From Arthrobacter sp. NicSoilB4 (GTDB taxonomy: Bacteria; Actinomycetota; Actinomycetes; Actinomycetales; Micrococcaceae), in the NCBI RefSeq assembly GCF_019977335.1, contig NZ_AP024653.1, positions 3,472,001 through 3,536,000 on the forward strand: a DNA stretch of 64,000 bases, read 5' to 3'. The notes below the pieces were generated by a model that searched no databases, was not told the DNA's origin, and saw only the letters and a list, made by a program, of their open reading frames with translations. Positions 33,889 through 41,760 of the stretch are shown here, in pieces. The position numbers and the translations under genes were made by a program. Positions within the stretch are counted from its first letter, which is position 1, and every line of letters begins with the position of its first letter.

Positions 33889-34603
33889 TTGGGGCAGCCG
33901 GTGTCCGGCCGGGAGCTAACGCTGCTCACCGAGGGCAGCATCGAACTGCTCGGACGCATCCCGCGCAGCAGCAACCAGACGTTTCTCGCCCAGGTCTCCT
34001 GCGGGGACGACACTACGTATGCGGTCTACAAACCGGAGGCCGGCGAACGGCCGCTATCCGATTTCGAGCCCGGGCTCTACAAGCGCGAACGCGCCGCCTA
34101 CCTGCTCAGCGAATCGCTGGGCTGGGGTTTTCGTCCCGCCGACGGTGATCCGCGAGGAGGCGCCGTTGGGAATCGGGTCGCTGCAGCGGTTCATCGAGTG
34201 CGACTTCCAGGAGCACTACTTCACGCTCTACGAGGACGCACCCGAGACGCACCGCGGCCTGGCCCGGATCGCCCTGTTCGACTACGTAGCCAACAACACC
34301 GACCGCAAGAGCGGCCACGTGCTGCGCGGCGACGACGGTCGGATCTGGGGCATCGACCACGGGCTGTGCTTCTCGGCAGCGTTCAAACTCCGCGCCGTAA
34401 TTTGGGACTTCGCCGGCGACCCCATCGCGAGTTCCCTGTTGGAGGACATCGCTCCGCTCGCCGAGGCTGTGCCTCCCGAGGTGGCCAAGCTGCTCGACGA
34501 CGATGAGGTCACAGCCCTGCAAGACCGCGTCCAGCGTTTGCTGGCCGCAGGCGTGCTGCCGGTTGACCGCACCGGCATGCGGTACCCGTGGCCGCTTGTA
34601 TAG
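33889..34603 (+). pseudogene. SCO1664-family gene disrupted by a one-base frameshift
   Basis: The first part (from TTG 33889 or GTG 33901) reads VSGRELTLLTEGSIELLGRI...YAVYKPEAGERPL...LYKRERAAYLLSESLGWGF. The family sequence then continues only in the next frame: PPTVIREEAPLGIGSLQRF...LFDYVANNTDRKSGHVL...WGIDHGLCF...LPVDRTGMRYPWPLV. Removing one T from the tttt run at 34128-34131 joins the two into one chain of about 237 residues. This kinase-like family (HGLCF, NNTDRKSGH resemble the PI-kinase-like catalytic and metal loops) normally travels with the histidine phosphatase. It is either a recent pseudogene or a sequencing error in the T run. Confidence 0.85.
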
Positions 34604-35307
34604 GCACCCACCCACGCGGGTTCCGAGGCCCTCCCGACAGTGCCCGTCAGCCGCTATCCAAGGTGGCAAGGGCCTGCGGGGGACGCGTCCTGAATGTCCG
34701 CGCCAACATCCGGTCGCGTGGCATTGACGATCTCGTTACAACCTTCCAGCCCCTAGAAGTCGTCCTCGAGCAAAAGTTCACGGCCCTACACCATAGTGCC
34801 AATGGCCCCATCGGAAATGACGACGCTTTTGTTTACCGCATCCAGACCCGACTGGGAGCGAACGGGACGGGGACGGAGCCGATATCAAGCGCAAAAGAGG
34901 CACGAAGCAGACTGCTGGCGGGCTCAAACATTGCGCCGTGTTTACAATGTACTGCCACGGCCGGTGGTCGTCTGGGGACCGCAGCCCATGCACTTCCGAA
35001 CTCAACTCTGGCGGATTGGTATGGTGTCGTCGCGCCATTGGAGGAGGCCACTATGCCCAGTGTCTACATTCCTTCCGGGACCATCGACGAGCCAGACTGC
35101 CAAGACCGACGCGTACATCACGGGCGGCGTTCTTGCGGACGACCACGACGCCATTGCCGCGGTGGACTAGGCCTACTGCGCGCCGTGAGGCGACTGCTTT
35201 CCCCCGATGTGCCAGTTAACGCGCCAGCCTCGGCGCTGGTATTGCAGGTTTATCGCGTCCCCACTTGCTGACCAGGAATTGAAGCGCCTACGCCATAAGA
35301 TCAAGGA
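34604..35307 (+). other. 704-base stretch without a convincing gene
   Basis: The stretch lies between the SCO1664-like gene and the ATPase-TOPRIM gene. One frame (34588-35271) is open and reads plausibly between about 34680 and 35100 (IDDLVTTFQPLEVVLEQKF, NDDAFVYRIQTRLGANG, ATMPSVYIPSGTIDE), then turns Arg-rich. A second frame ends TDAYITGGVLADDHDAIAAVD-stop at 35170. This looks like one or two decayed small genes; gaggagg precedes an ATG at 35053. No RNA gene or repeat was recognised. GC falls through this stretch, so it is probably the left edge of the accessory block. Confidence 0.35.
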
Positions 35308-36945
35308 ATGACTACTGCAGCCGACCAGATGACAACGACGGTTAGTTGGGACATTCCAACATCCGAAGACAAAACACTACTACTGGAGGCCGTCTCCGGC
35401 GAAGTGATCACTGTGGTGGGAGCAAATGGCACCGGAAAGTCCGCGCTAGCAACATGGATGGCAACAAATATAAGAGCGGCACCCCTTCGTCGTGTATTTG
35501 CTCAACGCAAACTTTGGTTCCAAAGTTCCGGCCCCTCCATAAGCTCGGCTAATCGCGAAACCTATGGAACTAATATGGCCCATTGGGACAGGAGTGTGGA
35601 CTCACGCTACGTGGATCGCGCGGATTCTCAGCGCACGGATATCACCTTGTTCGACCTGTTGGGTAAAATTAACTCGGAGAACCAGCGTGTGGCGAATCTA
35701 GTTTACAATGATCGCAAGTCGCCTGAGGCGATTGCAGACGAAATTGGTCCTCGGCTATTCGATATACTAAACAGCGTCCTTGAGCGCGCTGGCATCTTCG
35801 TGACCGTCGGCATTACGGAGCAGCAGACTTTTTTCGCTAGACATAGAATGCTTGAAGTCATTTATCCGATTACGCAAATGTCCGATGGTGAACGAAGTGC
35901 GCTCCTCCTGGCAGCAGAGGTCCTAACAGCTCCAATCAATGCGGTTGTGATGCTCGACGAACCTGAAAGGCATCTCCACCGATCGATTTCCGCACGGTTG
36001 ATCGAAGCCGTTTTAGAAGTTCGCGCCGATTGCGCATTCATCGTGTTTACGCACGACCTCGATCTCGCCTCGAACCTGTCCTCTCGACCAGGAAAGACTG
36101 TAGCAACTCTTGGTGTCGAGTGGTCTGATCAAAATCCGGTGCGATGGGATCTACACGAAATTGCAGCGGACGCGCCGATGCCCGACACCGCGCGACGAGC
36201 CATCCTTGGTGGGCGTAGGCGAATTCTTTTTGTGGAAGGGAGCGACGAAAGTCTTGATCTGGACTTGTACGGAACGCTATTCCCAGACTGGACTCTGGTG
36301 CCAACCGGAAGTTGTGAGGCGGTAATCCGAAATGTGACGGGTCTAAACCTGAGTGGTGAGTTCCACTGGGTCCAGGCAGTCGGCATCGTCGATGGAGATG
36401 GCCGTTCCAGTAATGAGCGCGCGTCGCTTGAAGCCCGAGGCATTGGCGTGCTGGGTGTATGTGAGATCGAAAATCTCTACTATTTGCCCCAGATCATTGA
36501 GGCTGTAGCGCAGAAACAGACCGCTATCTTGGGAGGCGACGCGAGCACTTACGTTGACCAGGCGAAGGCGAACGCCTTGGGGTCCCTCGGGAAAGATCAA
36601 ACTCTCGAACGTCTGGCCAAGAAACTAGCAAAGGATGAGGTCGCTCGGACGCTCATAGCACACATGCCAAATGAGGTCAGCGATGATGCTGTGAATATTA
36701 GCTTCCCATCGCCTTACGCCTCGATTTTGCAGCAGTTGCAGAAGATGCACAGCGCCGACGATCTTGAAGCTCTTGTGCGCGCAACACCTGTCCGCGACAC
36801 GGAACTTCGCAGCCAAGTTGCGAGAGCACTAGATTTTCAGTCCTATAGAAATTATCAAAAGGCTGGACTAGTCTGCATCAGGGAGTCCAAAGAGCTCGCG
36901 GAATCGCTCCGCCAGGACGTCTCAGGAATTCTTACTACGTCCTAA
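35308..36945 (+). CDS. Fused ABC-type ATPase and TOPRIM (DUF4435-like) protein; PARIS-like candidate
   Basis: The 545-residue protein has an ABC/SMC-type ATPase in residues 1 to about 260: Walker A GANGTGKS (38-45), signature MSDGERSALL (191-200), Walker B VVMLDEPE (213-220) and the switch His249 in FTHD. Residues about 303-430 are a TOPRIM-like domain: ILFVEGSDE with Glu310, GSCEAVIRNV, IVDGDG with Asp361 and Asp363, and EIENLYYLP (386-394), the pattern of DUF4435. PARIS systems use an AAA ATPase (AriA) and a DUF4435 TOPRIM nuclease (AriB), sometimes merged in one chain; this protein has that content. Lower-GC codon use and the ABC-3C operon 80 bases away support defence. The PARIS label is inference; other ATPase-TOPRIM (OLD-like) families are alternatives. 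Confidence 0.75.
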   Translation: MTTAADQMTTTVSWDIPTSEDKTLLLEAVSGEVITVVGANGTGKSALATWMATNIRAAPLRRVFAQRKLWFQSSGPSISSANRETYGTNMAHWDRSVDSRYVDRADSQRTDITLFDLLGKINSENQRVANLVYNDRKSPEAIADEIGPRLFDILNSVLERAGIFVTVGITEQQTFFARHRMLEVIYPITQMSDGERSALLLAAEVLTAPINAVVMLDEPERHLHRSISARLIEAVLEVRADCAFIVFTHDLDLASNLSSRPGKTVATLGVEWSDQNPVRWDLHEIAADAPMPDTARRAILGGRRRILFVEGSDESLDLDLYGTLFPDWTLVPTGSCEAVIRNVTGLNLSGEFHWVQAVGIVDGDGRSSNERASLEARGIGVLGVCEIENLYYLPQIIEAVAQKQTAILGGDASTYVDQAKANALGSLGKDQTLERLAKKLAKDEVARTLIAHMPNEVSDDAVNISFPSPYASILQQLQKMHSADDLEALVRATPVRDTELRSQVARALDFQSYRNYQKAGLVCIRESKELAESLRQDVSGILTTS

Positions 36946-37024
36946 ACTGCCTTGAATCCCGCCCGAGAACGCCCGCCCACGCGAGGGTCTCTGATTTCAA
37001 AACAGGTATGGCTCGCTACGCAAT

Positions 37025-38764
37025 CTAGTCGAACCGGAACCCGAACAGGCCACCCGTAACGTTTGCATCCGTGAGTGCTAGCTCCGTTACAAATGGCAGA
37101 CGGTCGAAAGCCCCCTCACTCTCAACGGATGCCAAAAAATCAGAGTTCATTGTTACGACGTACTGGAACTGATACTGATCAGCGAGTCTGGCCCCGATAT
37201 TGAGACAGGATGCCACCTGCCGGTGGTCGATGGCATCAAAGAGGTGGCTGTCGTGAACTAGAATACGCGGGGCTCGACCATTCTCAATACCGGATATAAG
37301 ACCGACAACGTCCATTAGAAAGGTCTCAACGCCACGGATGCCATCGCTAGCATCGCCATCAATCTTGGGCTCGATTTCCAGGAGTCCGTTTTGCGTGGGC
37401 GACACAAGCAGCCGTGCGCTCCGGTCGCTATATATTTCTGCTGCGAGTTCACTGAACAGAGCTATAGGACCGTCCAAGTAGGTTGACCGTTCCTCGATTT
37501 CAGCGCGCACGGCCGACACAGTCTCAGCCTTTTTCAACTTGATCGTGTTGTCAATCTCGCCTATTTCGGAGGCGGACAGGAGACGCCGCTCCAAATCGGC
37601 TGCGGCCGCCTCCATTTGAGCAAAGGATCGCTGAGCATCCAAGAACGTATCGAGCGCGACGGAATCACGAAGAAGTGTCATGATCGAAGAGCGTTCATTA
37701 TCTAGGTCCAAGCGACGCTTTTCTGCAACTTTCAGGCGCTCTTGGACCTCGGTTAACTCATCCCGAAGAAACACCTCTCGGTTCCTGAGCACAGATGTAT
37801 GGAAAGCCTGGACCTCATCGAAACGACGGTTGACTTCCGAGGGCAGAACGACACCAATTTCTGCGTAAACTCGAGTCAGCCTTCGCTGCAGCTCCTCACC
37901 TGCGCTAAGATCTACATCCACCTCTAAGGCGTGATGTATCTGCCCTCTCCTCCGATCCAGAGCCAGAGCTTCATCATTGAGGCTCTGAATGCTTCCGGAC
38001 AGCTCGTCGGCAGCCTTCTGGTGCTCGCGATACTGCTCGTCGACCTTGAAAGACCGCAAGTCCTCCTGCATCCGATCCCGCTGGCGACGAGTGGTGGCTA
38101 GTTCCGCACGAAGGCTTGGCTCATCTAACTGGAGGTGACTTATTGCCCCTTCTCGGATGGCACCGCGAATCGCTTTTCGCTGCTTCACCAGCTTGTCTAA
38201 CTCGCCGGCCTTTAGGAGAATCTCAGGCGCCAAACCGAGTAGATAGCCCAATTTGACGCCGGTCTCCCAGTCAGACTCCATCGGAAAAGACTTTGTCGGC
38301 TTACCGAAGGAAGTTCGAACTAACTGTCCCCATAACTGCCCAAGCGTTGGGCGAACAGCATCTTCAGGCAGGTTGAAGACAAACTCAGAAAGAAGAACCC
38401 TCCAGTCGTCGACGTGAATATCCTCCGTCCCTGTAAGCCGGCTCCAGCCTGAAACATTCACGCGCGTGGTCGGCGAGACGGACCGGCGTACGTAGACTCG
38501 GTCTTCCTCTGCAGGGTTCGCTGACGGCAGGCTGAGTTCCCCCCAGAACGAATGGCCTGACAGTGCCTCCGTTTTGAATTCATCGGGCAGGTTGCCGCCC
38601 AGAAGGTATCGGAGGATCCGGACAAAGCTGCTCTTGCCCGTCGAGTTGCGGCTATCGCCGCCGTCGGCGTCGGACATGCGCTCTGCCACCAGTAGGTTCA
38701 AACCAGCGTGCAGGCCGACAGTTTTGAATCGCTTGTCCGTCGAACCCAGGTTATGCAGAAACAC
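37025..38764 (-). CDS. DUF2326-type SMC-like ATPase of an ABC-three-component (ABC-3C) system
   Basis: The 579-residue protein has an N-terminal ATPase half-domain with Walker A RNSTGKSSFVRILRYLLGG. A long coiled-coil region (about 185-430) is followed by the second half with the Walker B-like ILVHDSHLFDAIDHRQ, the hallmark of DUF2326 proteins. It ends with TGGLFGFRFD, also usual. These ATPases form the sensor/switch part of ABC-3C systems. The start overlaps the end of the middle-component gene by 14 bases, so the two are coupled. It is the last gene of a minus-strand operon of effector, middle component and ATPase. Lower GC than the backbone. Confidence 0.88.
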   Translation of the reverse strand: MFLHNLGSTDKRFKTVGLHAGLNLLVAERMSDADGGDSRNSTGKSSFVRILRYLLGGNLPDEFKTEALSGHSFWGELSLPSANPAEEDRVYVRRSVSPTTRVNVSGWSRLTGTEDIHVDDWRVLLSEFVFNLPEDAVRPTLGQLWGQLVRTSFGKPTKSFPMESDWETGVKLGYLLGLAPEILLKAGELDKLVKQRKAIRGAIREGAISHLQLDEPSLRAELATTRRQRDRMQEDLRSFKVDEQYREHQKAADELSGSIQSLNDEALALDRRRGQIHHALEVDVDLSAGEELQRRLTRVYAEIGVVLPSEVNRRFDEVQAFHTSVLRNREVFLRDELTEVQERLKVAEKRRLDLDNERSSIMTLLRDSVALDTFLDAQRSFAQMEAAAADLERRLLSASEIGEIDNTIKLKKAETVSAVRAEIEERSTYLDGPIALFSELAAEIYSDRSARLLVSPTQNGLLEIEPKIDGDASDGIRGVETFLMDVVGLISGIENGRAPRILVHDSHLFDAIDHRQVASCLNIGARLADQYQFQYVVTMNSDFLASVESEGAFDRLPFVTELALTDANVTGGLFGFRFD

Positions 38765-39005
38765 TCGTTCTCCTCAGTCTGCCGTCGTCATTCTGCTCTA
38801 TAGCCTGGATCGTAAAAAGCATCGCCAGTGCAAGGGAAAACCAATCGAACGTGATGCGCTCGTGGCTGCTCTTCCTGGACGGTGACGCAATGAACCGCTC
38901 CCAAAGCGCGGATATTGAAGCGGGTGTCGCAAGGGCATCGAGTATGTCCGCACCCACTGTCAATAAGGCTCGATCGTAGCTAATCCCCTTTGTCGGCAAA
39001 AGCAC
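38751..39005 (-). CDS. ABC-3C middle component (MC6-like)
   Basis: The 84-residue protein reads LPTKGISYDRALLTVGADILDAL, then SALWERF and ITFDWFSLALAMLFTIQAIE...GRLRR. This is a winged-helix-like adaptor pattern typical of the small middle components of ABC-3C systems. It starts one base after the effector stop (39006) and overlaps the DUF2326 ATPase start by 14 bases. The assignment rests on this sequence pattern plus its fixed place between effector and ATPase; the subtype (MC6) is from memory of the family and less certain. Confidence 0.82.
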   Translation of the reverse strand: MLLPTKGISYDRALLTVGADILDALATPASISALWERFIASPSRKSSHERITFDWFSLALAMLFTIQAIEQNDDGRLRRTSVSA

Positions 39006-39950
39006 TTAAGCCACCACGCCAAAGTCAGGAGGCGGCTCTTCGAAAATGTGGCATGAGTCAAAAAAATACGCGGTTATCGCATACACAGCGTTTGCCCTGC
39101 GCCCGTCAAACCTGATGTTAGGCCCGCCAATGGACGCGTACATCCGTTCAATGATCTCGCCCGGTTCGATTGTGGACAAACGATGCCGTTCATAGATCTT
39201 ACGAAAGTTGCGCCCCTGGTGGTCCCTGAGGTCCGGCCCCGCTTGCTCAGCAAACCACCGGTCGATGCGGCTGGCCATCGTCCGCCCGGAATTGAATTCA
39301 AGCCTGTTAGCGGGAGGAAGGCGGTTATAGTCCATTTTCGCCACTGGGACCGGGTTAATAGACGATTCCACCTCTGTGGCGTCGCTGTCGACGCCCAACA
39401 CATCAAGGAGCGGGATCAAGTCCGAAAGTTCCACGTTTTCAATGCCCGGCGCTCCCGGAAAGAGGTCGTTGAGCTTAGATGGAGCAAGGCTACCCACTAC
39501 CTCAGTCCAGAGCCGGTCACCATCCCAGAAACGGGCGGCCACGACCCTTTGTGCGCCCGGTCCATATGTAAGCTGAACATCGACCAAAAACCTGCCGCAC
39601 TCCGGTCCGGCCGGTGCATTGGTGACGAAGCGCCACTCCTTGAACGTATCCCAGCTCTCAAGCGCACGGTTGAAATCGGACTCCATCTTCTGCCGAAGTT
39701 TCCGTTCGGCATCTCGCTGAGCGCGGGAGCCATAGCAGGCATACAAAATCCCTCCCGACTCCGCAAGTCCATCGCAGCCGCCATCCCCCAGTGTCCCGGC
39801 CGGCGAGGGGTTGAAAAAGTCAGGGTGGAATCGCGAAAGGGCTGAGGTTACGTAGTCCTCGAAAGCTGAGCCAGTGAGGAGGCAGCTTCGTTCATGCTGG
39901 GCACGATACCAGTCCCGCCACGCGGCGTCCCGAAGCATTTGACTCTCCAT
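39006..39950 (-). CDS. ABC-3C effector with N-terminal REase-fold nuclease
   Basis: The chain has about 314 residues. The N-terminal domain has SAFEDYVTSALSRFHPDF followed by GTLGDGGCDGL...GILYACYGS and a helix with KLRQKMESDFNRAL. This is a restriction-endonuclease-like layout (helix Glu, then Asp in GDGGxDG and a hydrophobic strand), with the usual Q-x-K position replaced by ACYGS. The C-terminal half (about 210-314) is a helical domain of the ABC-3C CTD type. The frame is open to a TTG at 40022; ATG 39950 is closer to the conserved start, and ATG 39938 is another option. It is the toxic effector predicted to be released by the ATPase/middle-component switch on infection. Confidence 0.82.
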   Translation of the reverse strand: MESQMLRDAAWRDWYRAQHERSCLLTGSAFEDYVTSALSRFHPDFFNPSPAGTLGDGGCDGLAESGGILYACYGSRAQRDAERKLRQKMESDFNRALESWDTFKEWRFVTNAPAGPECGRFLVDVQLTYGPGAQRVVAARFWDGDRLWTEVVGSLAPSKLNDLFPGAPGIENVELSDLIPLLDVLGVDSDATEVESSINPVPVAKMDYNRLPPANRLEFNSGRTMASRIDRWFAEQAGPDLRDHQGRNFRKIYERHRLSTIEPGEIIERMYASIGGPNIRFDGRRANAVYAITAYFFDSCHIFEEPPPDFGVVA

Positions 39951-40052
39951 TGTCGAGGATGAAATTCTCTCTAAATTAGACCAGAACGCCGCCTCGGGAA
40001 CGCCTTCCCCCGCCGGGGACAACGTTTTACGTTCGCCTTACGTGCGCCGCAC

Positions 40053-40505
40053 CGGCATGCCGCATACAGCGCGGCTTACGCCCCGCCCGCAACTCCGCGT
40101 GCGTCCCCTGTTCCACGATCTGGCCGGCTTCCATCACCAGGATGAGGTTGGCGTCGCGGATGGTGGAGAGCCGGTGGGCGATCACGAAGCTGGTCCGGTC
40201 GGACCGCAAGGCGCTCATTGCCTTCTGCACCAGCACCTCGGTGCGGGTGTCCACTGAGCTCGTGGCCTCGTCCAGGATCAGCACCGACGGCCGGGCCAGG
40301 AACGCCCGGGCAATGCCCAGCAGCTGCTTCTCGGCCTCCGACAAGTTTGGAACACTCGTCGTCGAGCACGGTGTCGTAGCGCTGCGGCAGGGACTTCACG
40401 AAGCGGTCCACGTACTCGCCTTCGCCGCCTCCAGAATGTCCGCCTCCGTAGCGGAGTGCCGCCCGTAGGCGACGTCGTCCGGAATGGTCGCGCGGAACAG
40501 CCTAG
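40053..40505 (-). pseudogene. Relic of an ABC exporter gene (3' part of the ATPase domain)
   Basis: The stretch aligns with 50290-50757, the last ~155 codons of the intact ABC exporter subunit gene, at roughly 85-90% identity with several small indels that break the frame. Recognisable pieces are [26 protein letters not shown] (Walker B region), [34 protein letters not shown], and, in another frame, [18 protein letters not shown]. The 5' two thirds of the gene are gone. It lies between the ABC-3C operon and nagA in the same orientation as the intact gene. Its divergence shows it is not a fresh duplication. Confidence 0.88.
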
Positions 40506-40530
40506 TGTCCTTATCCGTTTACTTCGAGCC

Positions 40531-41760
40531 TCAAGACGTTCCCACCTGACCTATTACTTCACCGCCACGCAGGACGGCCACAAGTCCAAAATGCTGATCA
40601 ACCACCACCACATCAGCACGCATACCGCCGCGGAGACTCCCGATCTCAGACTCAAGACCGAGAACCCGCGCCGGAACACACGTCGCTGCGGCCACAGCCT
40701 CAGCCGGGCTCACGCCCGCTTCGATGGTCCGGCGCACCACATCCAGCAACGTGGCGGTGCCTCCGGCCAAGGTATCGGCCCCCTGCAGCGTGGCCATGCC
40801 GGACCGTACGGAGACGGCAGATCGTCCCAGGCGGTAATCCCCATCGGGAAGCCCGGCCGCAGCCATCGAATCCGTCACCAACACGACATTTTCCGCCCTC
40901 ACCAACTGGAAAACCATCTGCACGGTTTCGGGGGCCAGATGGACGCCGTCGGCGACCAGCTCGACGGCGACCGTGCCGGCACCGGCCAGCCGGAGGCATG
41001 CAGCCAGCGGACCCGGTTTCCGGTGGTGCAGCGGGGGCATCCCGTTGAACAGGTGGGTCACCGTCGGGCGGGCCGTACGCCCCTCCCACCGGGCGAGTCC
41101 TGCGGCGGCGGCTTCCAGTGACGCGGCAGCCACCGAGGCATCCGCGTCGGTGTGGCCCAGCGACGGTGTAACGCCACTTTCGATCAGCATCCGGACCAGC
41201 TCGTCGGCACCAGGAAGTTCGGGGGCGTAGGTCATTGTCTTCAGCCATCCATTCGCCTCCTGGAGCAACTGCCGAAGCAACTCGGGGTCGGGATCGCGCA
41301 GCCAGTCGGGGTTCTGGGCGCCGCAGCGGGCGTGGGACAGGAACGGTCCCTCGGAATGGATGCCGGCAATCAGGCCCTCGTCCGCCAACAGCTTCAGCGT
41401 CCGGACGCCCCTCAGCAGGTCCTCCGGCGCCGCCGTCACCAGGCTGGCGAGCAACGTCGTCGTCCCGTTCCGGTGCAGGTAGTCCACCGCGGCACGGCAG
41501 CCGCCGTCGTCGCCCGCCGGAAAGTCGCCGCCGGCGGCCCCGTGGCAATGAAGATCCACCAGTCCCGGAAGAAGAATGCTCCCGGAGGGAAGCTCAAGCT
41601 CCTCCACGCCCGGCAGGGCCGAGGCATCAAAACCGCTCCGCGGTCCCGCGTAGACAATGCGGTCACCAAGAACGGCAACGACTGAATCAGGACAGGCGGC
41701 GCCGTCGCTGATGACGGTGCCGGCAAGAAGATAGGACGCGGCAGGTCCCCGTGCCGTCAC
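40531..41760 (-). CDS. nagA: N-acetylglucosamine-6-phosphate deacetylase
   Basis: The 409-residue amidohydrolase has the NagA signatures: LPGLVDLHCHGAAGGDFP, GIHSEGPFLS, GHTDAD with a metal-binding His, THLFNGMPPLHHR, ELVADGVHLAPE and the catalytic Asp in VLVTDSMAAAGLPDG. It removes the acetyl group from GlcNAc-6-P to give GlcN-6-P in the cytosol, the step before NagB. Its start overlaps the RpiR regulator's stop by 4 bases (atga), so the two form one operon divergent from the murQ operon. It ends beside the ABC exporter relic. Length and motifs are complete. Confidence 0.95.
   Translation of the reverse strand: MTARGPAASYLLAGTVISDGAACPDSVVAVLGDRIVYAGPRSGFDASALPGVEELELPSGSILLPGLVDLHCHGAAGGDFPAGDDGGCRAAVDYLHRNGTTTLLASLVTAAPEDLLRGVRTLKLLADEGLIAGIHSEGPFLSHARCGAQNPDWLRDPDPELLRQLLQEANGWLKTMTYAPELPGADELVRMLIESGVTPSLGHTDADASVAAASLEAAAAGLARWEGRTARPTVTHLFNGMPPLHHRKPGPLAACLRLAGAGTVAVELVADGVHLAPETVQMVFQLVRAENVVLVTDSMAAAGLPDGDYRLGRSAVSVRSGMATLQGADTLAGGTATLLDVVRRTIEAGVSPAEAVAAATCVPARVLGLESEIGSLRGGMRADVVVVDQHFGLVAVLRGGEVIGQVGTS

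Noticed and set aside
26330..40052. Prophage or integrative conjugative element
   Set aside because: No integrase, terminase, structural, relaxase or partition gene is visible, and no tRNA-linked attachment site was found.
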